Part shown: one piece after another, positions 60,355-64,000 of the stretch
How positions within the stretch are numbered: position 1 is the first letter of the stretch
How the letters are laid out: every line of letters begins with the position of its first letter
Source of the DNA: Streptomyces sp. AC555_RSS877
GTDB lineage: Bacteria; Actinomycetota; Actinomycetes; Streptomycetales; Streptomycetaceae
Direction of reading: 5' to 3'
Length of the DNA stretch: 64,000 bases
NCBI RefSeq assembly: GCF_019049245.1
Contig: NZ_JAGMUK010000183.1
Span: 62,001 to 126,000, forward strand
Made by a program: the position numbers and the translations under genes
The notes under the pieces: model-generated
The model's database searches: none
Seen by the model: only the letters and a program-made list of their open reading frames with translations
What the model was told of the DNA's origin: nothing

Positions 60355-61468
60355 CGGACGCCCACCTGCCTGCGCGCGATCCGCCGCTTGAGGAGGTCGG
60401 GCAGGGCCTGGGCGGTGACCAGCAGCACGATGACCGCCTGGATGACCACCACGATCTCGGTGCCGACGTCCGTCTGCTGTTCCATGATGTCGCCCCCGGC
60501 GCGCAGGTAGGAGTAGAAGAGCCCGGCGACCACGACGACCAGCGGGTTGTTCCGGGCCAGCAGGGCGACCACGATCCCTTCGAAGGCGAGGCTTCCGGCG
60601 AGTCCTGGTTCGAGCCGTCCGTACACGCCCTGGACGAGGTGGGCTCCGGCCAGGCCCGCGACGGCGCCGCCGATGACGAAGCTCCACTCGATGACGCGGG
60701 GCACGCGGATGCCGCCGTAGGCCGCGAAGTCGGGGTTGGCGCCGGTCATGCGGATGCGGTAGCCGAGCGGGGTGCGGGTGATGAGCAGCCACAGCGCGAC
60801 GGCGGTCAGCAGCATCACTCCGAGGCCGATGTTGGCCCGGCCCAGCGGGACGCCGAACCAGTCGGTCAGTGGCGTGAGCACGGAGTCCTGCTGGATGTTC
60901 TTCGAGTGGACGGCACTGCTGCCCGGCTCCTTCAGCGGGCCGTTGACCAGGTAGTCGTAGACGCGGACGACGATCGCGTTGAGCATCAGCGTGGCCACGA
61001 TCTCGTTGGCGCCGAGGCGTGCCTTCATCGATCCCGGAACTAGGCCCATTCCGGCGCCCGCGGCGGCGGCCGCGGCCATGGGCACGATCACCGCGACGAC
61101 GGGCGGCAGCGGCAGGAAGACCGCGACGGTCGCGGCGGCCAGCGCACCGGCGTAGACCTGGCTCTCGGCGCCGAGGCTGATCTGCCGGGCACGGAAGGGG
61201 ATCGCGACCGACAGCCCGAGCAGGGTGAGCGTGGTGGCGTCCTCCAGCCAGCGGCCGACGCGGAAGGAGCGGTCCAGCGGGCCGGTGAGCATCACCTCGT
61301 AGGCGCGGACCGGGTCGTTGCCGGTGGCGAGCATGACGAGGAAGCCGATGGCCAGGGCGGCCAGGATGGTGGCCATGGCCATGCTGAGGTCGACGGCGAA
61401 GTCGCGGCGCCGGGTCGCCCGGTACTCGCGGCGGTCCTCGGTTTCGATCGCCGTCATCGGGGTGGTGG

Positions 61469-61472
<4 letters not shown>
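60351..61472 (-). CDS. Nucleoside ABC transporter permease (YufP/NupP type)
   Basis: 373 residues from GTG 61472, which overlaps the ATPase stop (GTGA). A polar N-terminus of ~25 residues precedes about nine spans. Family features: RWLEDATTLTLLGLSVAIPFRARQISLGAESQVYAG, SMKARLGANEIVATLMLNAI, YRIRMTGANPDFAAYGGI and SLAFEGIVVALLARNNP. The external loop YDYLVNGPLKEPGSSAVHSKNIQQ is typical of the NupP-like subunit. It pairs with the permease at 59419-60354. Confidence 0.93.
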
Positions 61473-63058
<1,586 letters not shown>

Positions 63059-63071
63059 CAAGGCCGTTCGG

Positions 63072-64000
63072 TTAGAGGGCGCTGGGCACCGTGACGGAGC
63101 CGGACTTGACCTTGTCGGCCGCGTCCTGGACCTCGGTGCGGATCGTCTCGGGCACCAACTCCTTGAAGTGGTCGTCGTTCACGTAGCCGACGGCGTCCTC
63201 GGCGAGGCCGACGGTGGAGACGGCGCCGTACTTCAGGGTGTCCTTCTGGTCCTCCTGCGCGGCCTTGTACAGGGCGTTGCCGACGTTCTTGAGGATGGAG
63301 GTGACGACGGTGTTCTTCTGCGCCTGGTCGGCGAGGGTCTGGTACTGGTCGGAATCCACGCCGAACGCGTACCGCTTGGCGCTGACGGCCGACTCGAAGG
63401 TGCCGAGCCCGGAGAGCCCGGCGACCGGCCACACCAGCGCGGCACCCTGGCCGTACATGGCGGTGCTGATCTCCTTGCCCTTGGCCGGGTCGCCGAACGG
63501 CTTGTCGCCGCCCACGTACTGGACGAGGACGTCGGACTTCTTTCCGCCGGCGGCCTGGAAGCCCGACGTGAAGCCGACGACGAAGTCCTCGATCAGCGGG
63601 ATCTTCACGCCGCCCATGACGCCGGCCTTCTTCAGTGATTCCGTTCCCTCGAGCGCTTTCGCGGCCACCAGCTTCTCGGCCAGGAATCCCGCGAGATAAC
63701 CGCCCTCGTTCTGCTTGAAGGTGACGGAGTAGACGTTCTCGCACTTGTTGGAACAGGCGCCGTTCTTGCCGCTGTAGTCGACCGGTGCGTCGAAGACCCA
63801 GAACTTCTTGTCCGGGAATTCCGGGGCGAGTTTGCCGATGTAGTCGGTGACGTCGAAGGTGCCGGCGGCGAGGATGTCGTAGTCGTCGGCCGAGGCGGCG
63901 TCCTCGAAGCCGGGCTCCCACTTGGTGCGGTCGGAGCCGAGCTCCACGACCTTGAGCTGGTAGCCGAGGTCCTTGGCGGCCCGCTGCAGGCCGGCGTGGG
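63072..64000 (-). CDS. BMP-family nucleoside-binding lipoprotein, C-terminal part
   Basis: About 309 codons are inside the window; the N-terminus with the expected lipobox lies off the right edge. BMP (Basic Membrane Protein/PnrA-like) features include YDILAAGTFDVTDYIGKLAPEFPDKKFWVFDAP, the EGGYLAGFLAEKL helix, VMGGVKIPLIEDFVVGF and GALYGQGAALVWPVAG-like AMYGQGAALVWPVAG, then AFGVDSDQYQTL. Two Cys in GACSNKCENV may form a disulfide. It would deliver nucleosides to the permease/ATPase complex encoded directly downstream. Confidence 0.92.
   Translation of the reverse strand, partial: HAGLQRAAKDLGYQLKVVELGSDRTKWEPGFEDAASADDYDILAAGTFDVTDYIGKLAPEFPDKKFWVFDAPVDYSGKNGACSNKCENVYSVTFKQNEGGYLAGFLAEKLVAAKALEGTESLKKAGVMGGVKIPLIEDFVVGFTSGFQAAGGKKSDVLVQYVGGDKPFGDPAKGKEISTAMYGQGAALVWPVAGLSGLGTFESAVSAKRYAFGVDSDQYQTLADQAQKNTVVTSILKNVGNALYKAAQEDQKDTLKYGAVSTVGLAEDAVGYVNDDHFKELVPETIRTEVQDAADKVKSGSVTVPSAL

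Overview
The window is from a high-GC actinomycete, almost certainly a Streptomyces. Supporting this are GC-rich third codon positions throughout, GTG starts, AGGAGG-type ribosome sites, many ATGA/GTGA stop-start overlaps, a PP2C/SpoIIE phosphatase, a nitrate/nitrite-sensor (NIT) histidine kinase, secreted xylanase and arabinofuranosidase with ricin-type carbohydrate-binding domains, and a ROK-controlled xylose locus. No rRNA, tRNA, integrase, transposase or CRISPR array was seen.

Layout. 1-1320 (minus): start of a NIT sensor kinase behind an MHYT membrane sensor. 1464-5665: methyltransferase, decayed alpha/beta hydrolase, DUF2236 oxygenase-like protein, small hypotheticals and a decayed fatty acid desaturase. 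5834-9960: coupled SNF2 helicase and SWIM zinc-finger genes. 10125-14868: a Pro-rich membrane protein, a 17-bp tandem repeat, then xylA (minus) divergent from xylB and a ROK repressor. 15099-18079: GAF regulator and its likely target aldehyde dehydrogenase.

18154-35867 is a 17.7-kb all-minus block. At its two ends lie cyclic-di-GMP enzymes (a GGDEF and a GGDEF-EAL protein) with related membrane modules. Inside are a hybrid kinase with phosphorelay domains and a translationally coupled five-gene set: two single-domain receivers, a HEAT-repeat protein, a processive family-2 glycosyltransferase and a HAMP/GAF histidine kinase. Between these lies the most striking pair: an NRPS with MbtH-adenylation-carrier-reductase order and no condensation or thioesterase domain, overlapping by 4 bp a leucyl/phenylalanyl-tRNA-protein transferase homologue. 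The pair looks like a tRNA-dependent route to a short peptide aldehyde. The adenylation pocket reads as one for a basic amino acid, and L/F transferases naturally acylate N-terminal Lys/Arg, so the two predictions fit each other.

36591-45551 is a plant-biomass region: an aldehyde dehydrogenase tail remnant, a GH10 xylanase, a GH62 arabinofuranosidase and a bacterial expansin, with a 900-bp divergent control region rich in palindromes. Between them sit a metallophosphoesterase, an XRE/MmyB regulator, an SDR and an AraC remnant. 45739-56235 holds a secreted alpha/beta-hydrolase peptidase, a NarL-type two-component pair, a CYP152-type P450, SDRs, a PAS/GAF/PP2C phosphatase and small conserved genes. 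56318-64000 (minus) is a nucleotide-scavenging locus: a secreted phytase-like/EF-hand/5'-nucleotidase fusion downstream of a complete BMP-type nucleoside ABC importer, whose binding protein runs off the right edge.

Several gene remnants (hydrolase, desaturase, ALDH tail, AraC, SDR head, C-terminal fragment near 55.9 kb) suggest repeated local gene loss, as expected in a chromosome arm. Functional assignments come from reading motifs by eye; no database search was possible.
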